Shown: positions 51,332 through 60,070 of the stretch, one piece after another | Numbering within the stretch: the first letter of the stretch is position 1 | Layout: the number at the start of each line of letters is the position of its first letter | Source of the DNA: Brevibacillus ruminantium | GTDB taxonomy: Bacteria; Bacillota; Bacilli; Brevibacillales; Brevibacillaceae | Assembly: GCF_023746555.1 (NCBI RefSeq) | Contig: NZ_CP098755.1 | Location: 5,233,001 to 5,297,000 of the forward strand | DNA length: 64,000 bases | Direction of reading: 5' to 3' | Notes under the pieces: model-generated | Told to the model about the DNA's origin: nothing | Database searches by the model: none | The model's input: the letters and a program-made list of their open reading frames with translations, nothing else | Translations under genes and position numbers: made by a program

Positions 51332-52141
51332 ATGCCGGAACTTCCGGAAATGGAAAACTACCGCCGGTTGCTCCATGAACGACTGGCGGGACAGAGGATC
51401 ACCAGTGTCAGCGTGGAGCGCGAAAAGACGATCAATCTGCCCGTTGCCAGCTTTGTCGCACGTCTCCAGGGCAACTCTTTTGTGGCCACTGGGCGCAGAG
51501 GAAAACATCTGCTTTTTCATCTTCAATCCGGTGATGTCCTGCTGCTTCACCTGATGCTCGGCGGCTTTCTCTATTGGGGAACGGAAGCGGACAAGCTCGA
51601 CCGAACTGCCCAGGTCACCTTGTCCATGGGCAACCACCGGCTGTATTTTCACGGGCTCCGTCTAGGCTATCTTCATTTGCTCACGCGCGAAGAGGCCGAG
51701 GAACGGCTGGCAGATCTCGGCCCCGAGCCCCTCGACCCGCTGTTTACCTCTGATCAATTTTCCCGGCTGCTCCAGAAAAAACGCGGTGTGCTGAAATCCG
51801 CCTTGGTCGATCAGCATCTCCTGGCCGGGATTGGCAACTGCTACGCCGACGAAATCTGCCACCGTGCCGAAATCCTGCCGCTGCGCCGCATTCCTTCGCT
51901 TTCTCCAGAAGAGGCCGGGAAGCTGTTTCACTCGATGCAAACGGTGCTTCGGGAGGCGCTCCAGCATGGGGGATACATGGAAGTGCCGCTGTTTCACGAG
52001 GACCATCTGACTGGCGGCTACAATGACCGCTGCCTCGTCTATGATCGCGGCAACGAGCCTTGCCCGCGCTGCGGACATCCCATCACGCAGGACGAGTGGT
52101 CATCGCGAAAGGTTTTTTACTGTCCCAGTTGTCAGCGCTAA
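51332..52141 (+). CDS. Fpg/Nei family DNA glycosylase-AP lyase
   Basis: A 269-residue base-excision repair enzyme. It starts MPELPEMENYRRLL with the catalytic N-terminal proline (Pro2) and Glu3 of the family. It contains the H2TH region (LAGIGNCYADEICHRAEILP) and ends in a four-cysteine zinc finger, CPRCG at about 249 and CPSCQ at about 264. The usual HLGMSG-like loop reads HLMLGG, so substrate preference (8-oxoguanine or oxidised pyrimidine) is uncertain. SD AGGAGG lies upstream of ATG 51332. It follows the regulator by 63 bases. Confidence 0.88.
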   Translation: MPELPEMENYRRLLHERLAGQRITSVSVEREKTINLPVASFVARLQGNSFVATGRRGKHLLFHLQSGDVLLLHLMLGGFLYWGTEADKLDRTAQVTLSMGNHRLYFHGLRLGYLHLLTREEAEERLADLGPEPLDPLFTSDQFSRLLQKKRGVLKSALVDQHLLAGIGNCYADEICHRAEILPLRRIPSLSPEEAGKLFHSMQTVLREALQHGGYMEVPLFHEDHLTGGYNDRCLVYDRGNEPCPRCGHPITQDEWSSRKVFYCPSCQR

Positions 52142-52191
52142 GCCTCCCCCTTCTGGCCAGAACCCGCCTACCCGCCTGACGATTGGGACAA

Positions 52192-52210
52192 GCCGGTCAA
52201 CCTGACCGGC
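52192..52210. terminator. perfect hairpin between convergent genes
   Basis: GCCGGTCA and TGACCGGC make an 8-bp stem around a 3-base loop between the Fpg/Nei and GNAT genes, which converge. The T run is poor on both strands, so its terminator role is uncertain. Confidence 0.45.
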
Positions 52211-52239
52211 AGCCCGATCCAACATCCGCCACCGCTCGA

Positions 52240-53139
52240 TCAATCCGCTTCCATTTTTCGTTTCATATACACTTGCTCGTTCCCCGAAGAGGCAAAGCCT
52301 GCCTGCTCCAGCACGGTCAGTACCACCGACTCTGACGCTGGCAGATTGAACGTCCCTCTCCTGCATGTGTAGTCTAACGGCGCAAACGCATGACAGAGCG
52401 CAAAGCGGACGATCTCTTCTCCGTCGGAACGCTCCCCGTCGAAGGCACATTGGCGCAGGGTGATTGATGCCAGCTTGCCCTCTTCGTCCCACGTGCGTTT
52501 GTACAAAGCGTAACCGACCGGCTTTCCGGAAGAATCCTCAACGAATACGGCTTCTCCGTCGCGAAGGCTCTGCCACTGATTCTGCCAGGGAACATGGGCC
52601 GAGTAAAAGGACAAGCCCGCCGCCTCCTGGGGAACTCCGCGGCGAATCCGATACGGCATGGACGCCACATCGCCAAAAGGCTCTCCCGCAAAAGGCTCTG
52701 TATGCTGCCAGAAAAGCAGGCGGTCTGTAATTTCATAGCCGAGCTGCTGATACAGCGCGATTGCCTTGTCATTTTGACTGACAGCCTCCAGCGTCGCGAG
52801 CTGCACCCCCTCCTGCCGGTACAGATCCAGAGTGGCTTCCATCAGCTTTCGCCCCAGCCCTTGGCGGCGAAATTCTGTCGCAACACCGGTTCCTCCGTTC
52901 CAGGCCACTTTCTTGCCAGCGATAGACCGCACACCGCTGGCGACGAGACCGACCGGTGCTCCATCCGAAAAAGCGACGACCGAGAGCGCGGAAGTATATC
53001 CCTCGGCTCCCAGCCTTTGCGTCAGGCTGTCAACCGTCATCGTGATCGGGAAAAAGTACCCCTCAAATCCACGGTTCCAGGCTTCTGTAATCTCCGCCAA
53101 TGTACATTCAGGAAAACGCTTGATGGAAATCGACGACAC
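52240..53139 (-). CDS. two-lobed GNAT family acetyltransferase
   Basis: A 299-residue protein with a clear N-terminal GNAT domain. TGVATEFRRQGLGRKLMEATLDLY carries the acetyl-CoA loop RRQGLG (about 91-98), and ALYQQLGYEI is the typical final strand of a GNAT unit. The C-terminal 140 residues look like a second, degenerate GNAT-like lobe (AVFVEDSSGKPVGYALYKR). The substrate is unknown. It converges with the Fpg/Nei gene and is divergent from the DinB-like gene. Confidence 0.8.
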   Translation of the reverse strand: MSSISIKRFPECTLAEITEAWNRGFEGYFFPITMTVDSLTQRLGAEGYTSALSVVAFSDGAPVGLVASGVRSIAGKKVAWNGGTGVATEFRRQGLGRKLMEATLDLYRQEGVQLATLEAVSQNDKAIALYQQLGYEITDRLLFWQHTEPFAGEPFGDVASMPYRIRRGVPQEAAGLSFYSAHVPWQNQWQSLRDGEAVFVEDSSGKPVGYALYKRTWDEEGKLASITLRQCAFDGERSDGEEIVRFALCHAFAPLDYTCRRGTFNLPASESVVLTVLEQAGFASSGNEQVYMKRKMEAD

Positions 53140-53310
53140 AGGATATCACCATCCATTTCTTGAAAATGGTCTTAAAATTCATTAGATAAAAAAATTTTAA
53201 TCGATAAATTCAAAAAATTCAATCGGGTCATTTGAAAAAAGTGGAAGGCAGTACGAAGTATGATATACCATGAAGGAGGGCTCTTACATTTTTTCCAGGG
53301 GGTTGATGTC

Positions 53311-53820
53311 ATGCTTTCCAAAGAAGTACTGATCTCTCAATTTGCAGGTGTACGAAAACGAACGTTGAAGTATCTTCAGGAAATGCCGGCAGATATGATG
53401 GACTGGCGTCCCGCTCCTGACAAATTTTCCTGCGGAGACATCATACGCCATCTGGGGTCGACAGAACGGATGTTTTATCATGCTATCACCGAGAATGAGT
53501 GGAAGTACACCGGGCATGGACCGGAAAAAGGAGAAACGCTGGAAGCGGCCCTACACTATTTGCAGGACTGTCATGAAGCCGTTCTCACCGGACTGCAACA
53601 GTTGGAGCCGGAGCAGTTCAATAAAAAAGTAAAAAATCTGCTGGGCTATGAAGTCAGCGCTTGGAGAATCGTGATGGCCATGATCGAGCACGAGATTCAC
53701 CATCGCGGACAGCTCTCCGCTTACATGCAGACCAACCAGGTCCAACCGCCGCAAATTTTTGGCCTGCAAATCGAACAGATCCCCACTGCCCTGCCTGATG
53801 ATCAGAATCGTGACGAGTAA
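53311..53820 (+). CDS. DinB-like (YfiT/DinB superfamily) protein
   Basis: A 169-residue four-helix bundle protein of the DinB superfamily. The three-histidine metal site is visible: DIIRHLGSTERMF (first His) and MIEHEIHHRGQLSAYM, which supplies two histidines spaced HxxxH. FRWRPAPDKFS-like sequence (DWRPAPDKFSCG) before the first His is typical. Many members are nickel- or zinc-binding thiol S-transferases or have no known role. I start at ATG 53311 because AGGGGG lies upstream. The preceding 150 bases are AT-rich without a clear promoter. Confidence 0.82.
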   Translation: MLSKEVLISQFAGVRKRTLKYLQEMPADMMDWRPAPDKFSCGDIIRHLGSTERMFYHAITENEWKYTGHGPEKGETLEAALHYLQDCHEAVLTGLQQLEPEQFNKKVKNLLGYEVSAWRIVMAMIEHEIHHRGQLSAYMQTNQVQPPQIFGLQIEQIPTALPDDQNRDE

Positions 53821-53831
53821 ATCGATCCTGC

Positions 53832-54227
53832 TTACTTCTCCTTTTTCTTGTTCAGCTTTTCATCAATCTCTTCCAGCTCAGGCAATACTTCTGTGCCAAA
53901 CCAATCGGTCAGCTTGCTGCGCGCCTTTCCTTTGACCTCCTCGTCGATGTAGACAGCCACCATCACCAAAGCACCGATCAATGTCGTCAGGTCATCCCCA
54001 TATCCTACTACCGGCGTCACATCCGGCACGATGTCAAGAGGACTGATGAAATAGCCCAGCGCTCCCAAGATCACCGTTTTCGCCCAAGCAGGGGTTTTAG
54101 GATTTTGCAAAGCGTAGTAAAGCAGCAGCGCTACGTAGACGACCTTGCCCCCTGCTTTTTTCGCGAATTTCTTTACCTTTTTCCAAAAAGACTCCTCCGA
54201 GTACGCCTTCGCATATTTCTCAGACAT
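53832..54227 (-). CDS. YkvA family (DUF1232) membrane protein
   Basis: A 131-residue protein of the DUF1232/YkvA family. The signature is KTPAWAKTVILGALGYFISPLDIVPD followed by VTPVVGYGDDL, quoted in two parts by position (about 50-85). It forms one membrane hairpin with a Lys/Glu-rich tail (LEEIDEKLNKKKEK). No function is established. ATG 54227 follows a perfect AGGAGGTG site; the longer frame to 54299 adds a basic, non-conserved start. It converges with the DinB-like gene only 12 bases away. Confidence 0.85.
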   Translation of the reverse strand: MSEKYAKAYSEESFWKKVKKFAKKAGGKVVYVALLLYYALQNPKTPAWAKTVILGALGYFISPLDIVPDVTPVVGYGDDLTTLIGALVMVAVYIDEEVKGKARSKLTDWFGTEVLPELEEIDEKLNKKKEK

Positions 54228-54417
54228 ATCCCCACCTCCTGTTATTCTAGCGGCTTTCTTCTTACGGTTATCGTAGTCCTTTTGCCATGCCTTCTGCAAG
54301 GGGAGTGCCGGGCCTTATCTTCCTTTCTATCTCACGTGGTCGGGACATGGTAAGATGAAGGAAGACTGTTGAACTGCACTGGACGGTCACCAATCTACGC
54401 AAATGAGGGCGAACATC

Positions 54418-55062
54418 ATGACGACAAAATCCAAAATCATACTGTTTGCAGGAGGCAGCCTCGGCAGTTGGGCTTTGGAGGAAATAGAAAAGGAAGATGT
54501 GTTGGTCGGCGTTGACCGCGGGGCCTTGTTTCTCATCCAAAACGGCAGACAGCCTCATCTGGCCATCGGCGACTTTGACTCCGTCACCGCAGCAGAGCGG
54601 GAGGTGATTCGGCAAAACAGCGGGGAGATGCGCTCTTGCGACCCGGTCATGAAGGATTTGACCGATACGGAGATGGGACTGCGCTGGGCGCTGGATCAGC
54701 AGCCTGCGGAAATTGTCCTTGCAGGTGCGCTCGGCTCCCGATTCGATCATTCGCTGGCCAATGTTCACCTGCTCCGAAAAGCGCTTGTGGCCGGGGTTCC
54801 TTGCCGGATCGTGGATGAGAAGAACCAGGTTCTGCTGGTCGACCAACAAGTGACGCTCCACCGAAAGCGGTTTGCCCATGTCTCCCTGCTCCCGCTGACA
54901 GAACAGGTGAGCGGCATCACACTCACCGGCTTTCAATACCCGTTGGACAAAGCCACACTGCGGATCGGCGACACTCTGGGTATCAGCAATGTACTGCTGG
55001 CAGATACCGGGACGGTTACCGTTGCTGACGGGTACCTGCTCGTCATCCAAAGCATGGACTAA
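54418..55062 (+). CDS. thiN: thiamine pyrophosphokinase
   Basis: A 214-residue enzyme that transfers pyrophosphate from ATP to thiamine, giving thiamine diphosphate. Family motifs are LVGVDRGALFLIQNGRQPHL, AIGDFDSVT (the conserved DFDS), DLTDTEMGLRWAL (KDxTDxE-type) and LAGALGSRFDHSLANVHLL (GgRxDH). The C-terminal beta-sandwich contains ISNVLL and a glycine-rich turn. It is the B. subtilis YloS type. The start at ATG 54418 has GAGGG upstream. A perfect terminator follows the stop. It stands alone rather than in a ribosome-biogenesis operon. Confidence 0.9.
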   Translation: MTTKSKIILFAGGSLGSWALEEIEKEDVLVGVDRGALFLIQNGRQPHLAIGDFDSVTAAEREVIRQNSGEMRSCDPVMKDLTDTEMGLRWALDQQPAEIVLAGALGSRFDHSLANVHLLRKALVAGVPCRIVDEKNQVLLVDQQVTLHRKRFAHVSLLPLTEQVSGITLTGFQYPLDKATLRIGDTLGISNVLLADTGTVTVADGYLLVIQSMD

Positions 55063-55065
55063 GCC

Positions 55066-55095
55066 ATCTCCCTGACAAACAGGGAGATTTTTTTA
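55066..55095 (+). terminator. intrinsic terminator of thiN
   Basis: ATCTCCCTG and CAGGGAGAT form a perfect 9-bp stem with a 5-base loop, followed by seven T. It begins three bases after the stop codon. Confidence 0.92.
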
Positions 55096-55192
55096 TCGTA
55101 TTTAGCCGAAGACTCCCACTCCTAGGTCTATCCTAGTTTGACGAAAGTGGAGGAGTGTTCAAGAGCGACGCCCTGACCTGAGGTTCATCCCT

Positions 55193-55912
55193 TTAGGTAA
55201 GCGACGAGCGGGCAGATGCCCCGCTTGCTTCGCGCTCAGCCTGCAAAGGAAGCTGCCAATCGATTTCGCCCAGCCCCTGCTCCCGCAAGAACTGATTGGC
55301 CCGGGAAAAAGGACGGCTTCCAAAGAAACCGCGGTTGGCCGAAAAAGGGCTCGGATGCGGCGACTGGATCACAAAATGCTTCCCTCTGTCGATAAAAGCA
55401 GCCTTTTCCTGGGCATGTCGGCCCCATAATATAAAGACCAGCGGCGTTTCCCGGTCATTCAACACACGGATGACTCTGTCGGTAAACTGCTCCCAGCCCT
55501 TCCCTTTATGCGAGTTGGGATTTCCCCCGCGTACGGTCAGCACTGTGTTGAGCAGCAGCACTCCCTGCTTGGCCCACTCGACCAGATACCCGTGCTGCGG
55601 AATCGCACAGCCGAGGTCGCTCTGCAGCTCCTTGTAGATATTTTGCAAAGACGGAGGCGTGGTTACCCCGGGCTTGACCGAAAAACTGAGGCCATGCGCC
55701 TGCCCGGGTCCGTGGTACGGGTCCTGTCCGAGGATCACGACCTTGGCTTCCCGGTAAGAGGTGAGGTGGAGCGCATTAAATATATCGTACATATCGGGAT
55801 AAATCGTCCCGTTCTGGTATTCGGTTTTTAAGAATTCGCGAAGCTGGATGTAATAGGGCTGCTGGAATTCCTCCTCCAAAAGCGTCGCCCAATCGTTCCG
55901 CAAAATAGACAT
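55193..55912 (-). CDS. ung: uracil-DNA glycosylase
   Basis: A 239-residue family 1 UDG that removes uracil from DNA. Diagnostic motifs are [20 protein letters not shown] (water-activating Asp, about 59-78), the [12 protein letters not shown] strand with the uracil-contacting Asn, and [19 protein letters not shown] with the catalytic histidine (about 184). The C-terminal tail of about 20 residues is Ala/Ser/Arg-rich. An AGGTG site precedes ATG 55912. It is divergent from the copper-amine-oxidase-like-domain gene. Confidence 0.96.
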   Translation of the reverse strand: MSILRNDWATLLEEEFQQPYYIQLREFLKTEYQNGTIYPDMYDIFNALHLTSYREAKVVILGQDPYHGPGQAHGLSFSVKPGVTTPPSLQNIYKELQSDLGCAIPQHGYLVEWAKQGVLLLNTVLTVRGGNPNSHKGKGWEQFTDRVIRVLNDRETPLVFILWGRHAQEKAAFIDRGKHFVIQSPHPSPFSANRGFFGSRPFSRANQFLREQGLGEIDWQLPLQAEREASGASARSSLT

Positions 55913-56204
55913 CTTCTACACCTGGCCTTTTCCACGTAGGACTTTTCTCTATCATACCTTCTTCCATTTTAATAGAAAAGAGACCGGGAAAATCCATCCT
56001 TTTGCAGGAAAAGGGCCTTCTTACCTTGCCCTGGCCATCCTCATGGACACCTTCCTGGGACTTATGCAGAAGGAACACACAGCCATTTTTCCGGTTTCTG
56101 GGCGTCCGTTCCTATGACCGTTGCTTGATAGCTTGGTCCTATGTTTTTTGACATAATATCCCTTGGATTCTCTTACTATCGAAACGGGAGAGAGGTTTGT
56201 AAAG

Positions 56205-56723
56205 ATGAAATGGGATTTGAAATCATTTGCGGGGGGAATCGTCGTGGGATCGGCGCTTTTCTCCGGCTGGGCCTTGGCCGCTCCTGCCTTCCCGGACACC
56301 AGCGAAATCAACAAAACACCGTTTACCTACTATTTTGACGGGATTCCAAAATCGCCCTCTATGGATGTACAAGGCATATTGTACAAAAATTCCGTCTATG
56401 TACCCATCCGCTTTGTTGCCGAAAATCTGGGGAAATCCGTCCTCTATGACGCCAAAACCAAATCGATCTTCCTCGGCAAGCTGCCCGTGGGTAAAATGTA
56501 CTCCAAGCTGGAGGCCGTCGAACTGGTCAAAAAGAAATTTGCAGGCAGCCTGACCCCGCAGCATATCGTCGAATACGATCATGACGATGAAAAAGGGCAT
56601 TACGTCATCCAGGTCTACCAAACTGTGGTAAATAATTTCCAATCGGGTGACAGCTACACCAGCACGTATGGATGGTTTGTGGTCAATCCCAATACAGGTG
56701 AGATCCGCTCCCTGTTGCAGTAA
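56205..56723 (+). CDS. exported protein with copper amine oxidase-like N-terminal domain
   Basis: A 172-residue exported protein. After a signal peptide (FAGGIVVGSALFSGWALAAPA) comes a copper amine oxidase N-terminal-like domain: GILYKNSVYVPIRFVAENLG and VLYDAKTKSIFLG, a fold common in Bacillales cell-envelope proteins. The C-terminal 70 residues (EAVELVKKKFAG, HYVIQVYQTVV, FVVNPNTGEIRSL) resemble a PepSY-type domain. No oxidase activity is implied. I start at ATG 56205, which has GAGAGG nine bases upstream. The 290-bp region before it holds no other gene. Confidence 0.75.
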   Translation: MKWDLKSFAGGIVVGSALFSGWALAAPAFPDTSEINKTPFTYYFDGIPKSPSMDVQGILYKNSVYVPIRFVAENLGKSVLYDAKTKSIFLGKLPVGKMYSKLEAVELVKKKFAGSLTPQHIVEYDHDDEKGHYVIQVYQTVVNNFQSGDSYTSTYGWFVVNPNTGEIRSLLQ

Positions 56724-56919
56724 ATGCTAAACCGAGAAGTTTCAGTCTTTTGGCGCTGGTTTTTCGGTCTTCTGCTATCGTTCTTATTCTTTTCATACTG
56801 AGCGACAAAACGGCTTTAACCGTTCCGACTGACTGCAAGCAAGCGGTCACATCCAATTTTATAAAAAACGTCAAGATGTTCCAATCCCCCGATTGAGAGG
56901 GGACGTTTTTCACAGAAAA

Positions 56920-56953
56920 AAAGCAGCGGTTCTCCTCTTGGGGCCGCTGCTTT
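56920..56953 (-). terminator. intrinsic terminator of the lyase-regulator operon
   Basis: AAAGCAGCGG and CCGCTGCTTT form a perfect 10-bp stem, followed on the minus strand by TTTTTTT. It lies 40 bases after the regulator stop. A second dyad at about 56867-56910 (AACGT...ACGTT around CCCC/GGGG) may serve the plus-strand gene. Confidence 0.9.
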
Positions 56954-56992
56954 ATCTGCATACATATGCTCAAATAGTTTCATCAATGCCAA

Positions 56993-58480
56993 TTAATCCA
57001 GCCGGTGCCTCTCCATCTTCCGGTACAGGGTCGACAAGCTGATCTGCAATTCTTCCGCTATTTTTGCCTTGTCCCCTCCCCATTCGGGTGAGCCGAGATA
57101 ATGCTCCAGAATACGCCGCTCATAACCAGCCACCCGCTCCTCCAGACTGCCGAAGCCGAAAGCCCGCTCGTCTTCTCGCCCTCCAGGCTGAGCTTCGACG
57201 CAGTCCGGCAGCGTCATCGGCTGCTCCAGGTACTCCGGCAGATCCGCTACCCGGATCACGGTATCCTCGGCCATATTGACCATGTACTCCATCGCATTTT
57301 CCAGTTGTCTGATGTTTCCCGGCCATTCATAGCAGGTCAGATGCTCCAGCAGATGCGGCTCTATGTCCAATCGTCCCTTTTGCAAAAGCGTCCCGTACTT
57401 GTGCAGGAAATGCTGGAGATACAAGGGGACATCCATGCGTCTCTCCCGCAGCGGCGGCAGGCGAAGGGGGATGACATTCAACCGGTAGTACAGATCCTCC
57501 CGAAAGGTTCCCTCCCGAACCATGCTCTCCAGATCGCGATGCGTCGCTGCGATCACGCGAACATTCACCGTGACCGGCTTGATTCCGCCTACGCGGTCTA
57601 CGGTTCTCTCCTGCAAAACACGAAGCAGCTTGGGCTGCAGGGAGAGTGGAATGTCTCCCACCTCGTCCAGAAAAATGGTCCCCTGGTGAGCCAGCTCAAA
57701 TTTCCCCGGCTTCCCCTCGCGGCGAGACCCGGTAAAAGCTCCCCCTACGTAGCCAAACAGCTCACTTTCCAGCAGCGTTTCCGGAATCGCTGCGCAATTA
57801 ACCGCTATGAAAGGGTGTCTGGCGCGATTCCCTTCACTGTGGATCGCCCGGGCCAACAGCTCCTTGCCCGTTCCGCTCTCCCCGCGGATCAGTACTGTAG
57901 AGATGCTGCCTACCACCTTTTTGGCCTTGCGGATCACTTCGGACAGGCCCGTTTCGGCACCGATAAGCTGCGCAAAGTAAACCGCCTGTCCGGCATCATC
58001 GGGCAGCTCCTCCTGGATGTTGCAGCCTTGTTTCCGCTCTTCTTCCAGCTCCAGCAGCTTGTGCTCGATCAAGGCACTGGTATGCTGCAGAAACGTCATC
58101 AATTTCTCAGTATGCTGCACCATCTCTTCTTTTTGCTCAGGGGAAAAACCGATGACGCCGATAACTCCGACCATCTTCTCCCGCTTGTAGACCGGAAAGC
58201 CGATCGTTGCCAGCTCCCTGCACTGGTGCAGAAATTTGCAACTCATGCACTGGGACTCATTCTTTTTCATGTCGTAGATGATACCCGGCTGACCCGTCTG
58301 CAAAATCATGCGGAAAAACGATCCCTCAGGGGCAGGCAAGCCGATCAGGTCCTGATAATAGCCAGTGCCGCTGACCCGAATTCCCTGTTCATCCAAGATC
58401 GTGACATCCAGCCCCAGCACCTGGGCGATATTTTCCGCGTACCCCTGAAGAAAAGTACGGATGTGTGCAAATTCCGTCAT
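56993..58480 (-). CDS. sigma-54 enhancer-binding regulator with GAF-like cysteine domain
   Basis: A 495-residue sigma-54-dependent activator. The N-terminal sensor (1-145) is GAF/PocR-like with three cysteines in CMSCKFLHQC (78, 81, 87) that could bind metal or respond to redox. The AAA+ domain has Walker A GESGTGKE (200-207), the sigma-54 contact loop GAFTGS (247-252, usually GAFTGA), Walker B GTIFLDEVGD and an arginine-finger region FREDLYYRLNVIPL. A Fis-type helix-turn-helix ends the protein (AKIAEELQISLSTLYRKM). It follows the PLP lyase gene by 31 bases and is probably co-transcribed from the sigma-54 promoter, giving feedback. Confidence 0.92.
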   Translation of the reverse strand: MTEFAHIRTFLQGYAENIAQVLGLDVTILDEQGIRVSGTGYYQDLIGLPAPEGSFFRMILQTGQPGIIYDMKKNESQCMSCKFLHQCRELATIGFPVYKREKMVGVIGVIGFSPEQKEEMVQHTEKLMTFLQHTSALIEHKLLELEEERKQGCNIQEELPDDAGQAVYFAQLIGAETGLSEVIRKAKKVVGSISTVLIRGESGTGKELLARAIHSEGNRARHPFIAVNCAAIPETLLESELFGYVGGAFTGSRREGKPGKFELAHQGTIFLDEVGDIPLSLQPKLLRVLQERTVDRVGGIKPVTVNVRVIAATHRDLESMVREGTFREDLYYRLNVIPLRLPPLRERRMDVPLYLQHFLHKYGTLLQKGRLDIEPHLLEHLTCYEWPGNIRQLENAMEYMVNMAEDTVIRVADLPEYLEQPMTLPDCVEAQPGGREDERAFGFGSLEERVAGYERRILEHYLGSPEWGGDKAKIAEELQISLSTLYRKMERHRLD

Positions 58481-58511
58481 GACCTGCCCCTCCTGCCCTC
58501 GTCCCTCACTG

Positions 58512-59720
58512 CTAGCTGCCGGCTTTTACCGTGCTGACCAGAGGGCGCAGCGCCTGCTCCAAATCCTCGATAATGTCCGACACATCCTCCAGGCCGGTCG
58601 AGAGGCGAATCAGTCCCTCGGTAATCTGAAAGGCTTCCCGCTCCTCCGGCGGTATGGAAAAATGCGTCATGGAGGCTGGATGCTGCACCAGCGTCTCTGG
58701 GTCTCCTAAACTAAACGATATCATAGCCAGACGCAGGGCGTTAATGAAAGATTTGGCTGCCTGCGCGCCGCCCTTCACTTCAAAGGAGACAATCCCGCCC
58801 ATTCCAGACATCTGACGCTTGGCCAGCTCATGCTGCGGATGGGAGGACAGCCCCGGATAATAGATACGCTCGATCGCGGGATGCGCCTCCAGATAGCGGG
58901 CAATCTGCTCCGCGCTTTGACAGTGCTGACGCATCCGCAGCCCCAGTGTTTTCAGTCCGCGCAGAATCAAAAAAGCATCCCAGGCATTGAGATTTTGGCC
59001 GAGATCGCCCATGATGTGCTTGCGCATAAACTGGATGGCTTCCCGCTTGCCGACGATAAAGCCGGCGATCACATCACCGTGGCCGTTCAGATATTTGGTC
59101 GCGCTGTGTACGACGACATCCGCCCCCAGCTCCAGCGGCTTCTGCAGATAGGGCGTCATAAAGGTATTGTCCACGATCACCGTAAGACCGTGAGCGTGAG
59201 CCAGTTCGGAGAGCCTCTCGATATCCAGGATCGTCAGACAAGGATTCGAAGGTGTTTCCAGATAAAGCACCCGGGTATCCGGTCGGATGGCCTGCTCTAC
59301 CGCAGCCAGATCGGTACAGTCTGCAAAGTCGACGGCGATCCCGTAACGAGGTGCCAGCGAGGTCAAAAATTTATAGCTTCCTCCATACACATCCCGGGTA
59401 CAGATGACATGGTCACCCTGCTTCAAAAAAGCGAGCAGGGCACCCGAAATGGCCGCCATGCCGCTGCTGACTCCCAATGCGGCTTCTCCGTTCTCCAGCA
59501 CCGCGATTTTTGCTTCCAAAGCGGCTATAGTCGGGTTGCCGTAACGTCCGTAGTAGATCCCTTCTTTTTCTCCTGCTACCACGGCAGCAGCAGCCTCGGC
59601 ATCCGTAAAAGCGTAAGCCACGGCAGGGACAACAGCCGAAACTACTGCTCCTGTTTTCTGGCAAGGCTCTTGGCCGGTGTGAATTAAAGAGGTATCCATC
59701 CTCCATTTTTTTGTATCCAT
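58512..59720 (-). CDS. PLP-dependent Cys/Met metabolism enzyme (methionine gamma-lyase / cystathionine gamma-lyase type)
   Basis: A 402-residue fold-type I PLP enzyme. Family motifs: YGRYGNPTIAALEAKIAVLE (substrate/PLP tyrosine), SSGMAAISGALLAFL, RDVYGGSYKFL, VLYLETPSNPCLTI, VIVDNTFMTPYLQKPLELGAD, VVHSATKYLNGHGDVIAG (PLP lysine in SATK) and SLGDPETLVQHPASMTH. Such enzymes cleave or form C-S bonds in methionine, homocysteine or cystathionine. The position corresponding to Cys116 of methionine gamma-lyases is not certain by eye, so I do not choose between activities. I start it at ATG 59720 with AGGGGAAGA upstream. A sigma-54 promoter precedes it, which points to a catabolic role. Confidence 0.88.
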   Translation of the reverse strand: MDTKKWRMDTSLIHTGQEPCQKTGAVVSAVVPAVAYAFTDAEAAAAVVAGEKEGIYYGRYGNPTIAALEAKIAVLENGEAALGVSSGMAAISGALLAFLKQGDHVICTRDVYGGSYKFLTSLAPRYGIAVDFADCTDLAAVEQAIRPDTRVLYLETPSNPCLTILDIERLSELAHAHGLTVIVDNTFMTPYLQKPLELGADVVVHSATKYLNGHGDVIAGFIVGKREAIQFMRKHIMGDLGQNLNAWDAFLILRGLKTLGLRMRQHCQSAEQIARYLEAHPAIERIYYPGLSSHPQHELAKRQMSGMGGIVSFEVKGGAQAAKSFINALRLAMISFSLGDPETLVQHPASMTHFSIPPEEREAFQITEGLIRLSTGLEDVSDIIEDLEQALRPLVSTVKAGS

Positions 59721-59784
59721 GCTGTCTCTTCCCCTCACATCTTTGTCCTTTTTCTCTTATTTCTTATCTATAAGCAAGTTTATA

Positions 59785-59800
59785 AGCAAGGGTTATGCCA
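59785..59800 (-). promoter_or_regulatory. sigma-54 (-24/-12) promoter of the lyase operon
   Basis: The minus strand reads TGGCATAACCCTTGCT (59800-59785). The invariant GG and GC are separated by exactly 10 bases, as in the TGGCAC-N5-TTGCW consensus, with one mismatch. The start point would be near 59774, about 55 bases before the lyase ATG. The only visible sigma-54 activator gene is in the same operon. Confidence 0.8.
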
Positions 59801-59943
59801 ACAAGAGAATTGGGAAAGCCGCCCCCCTCGCACATGGCCCGTAAACCCCTGTATCATCGCCTTTTCAAGCTTTGCGGACACCTGCCTCGGGACGTTGAGT
59901 TCTGGATTTTTCATCATTCTATTGATCTGGCAAGCGGTTCTTT

Positions 59944-59978
59944 TCGCACTTTTGCAAAAACCTTTGGCAAGAATGCGA
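59944..59978. promoter_or_regulatory. candidate upstream activator site
   Basis: TCGCACTTTTGCA (59944-59956) and GGCAAGAATGCGA (59966-59978) are inverted arms matching at about 10 of 13 positions, centred near -187 from the predicted start. This is a usual distance for an enhancer-binding protein site. The match is imperfect. The DNA from 59801 to 60030 otherwise shows no gene. Confidence 0.42.
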
Positions 59979-60033
59979 TTTTAGGTTCTACGTAAACATC
60001 ATGCAGCTGTGCGCCAGGCAGACAAACAGAAAA

Positions 60034-60058
60034 AACCCGATGTTCGCAGCACCGGGTT
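60034..60058 (-). terminator. intrinsic terminator of the GMC dehydrogenase operon
   Basis: AACCCG and CGGGTT arms enclose 13 bases; on the minus strand the stem is followed by TTTTTTC. It lies 120 bases beyond the GMC stop, past the short tandem repeats. Confidence 0.65.
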
Positions 60059-60070
60059 ACAGAGTTCGGA

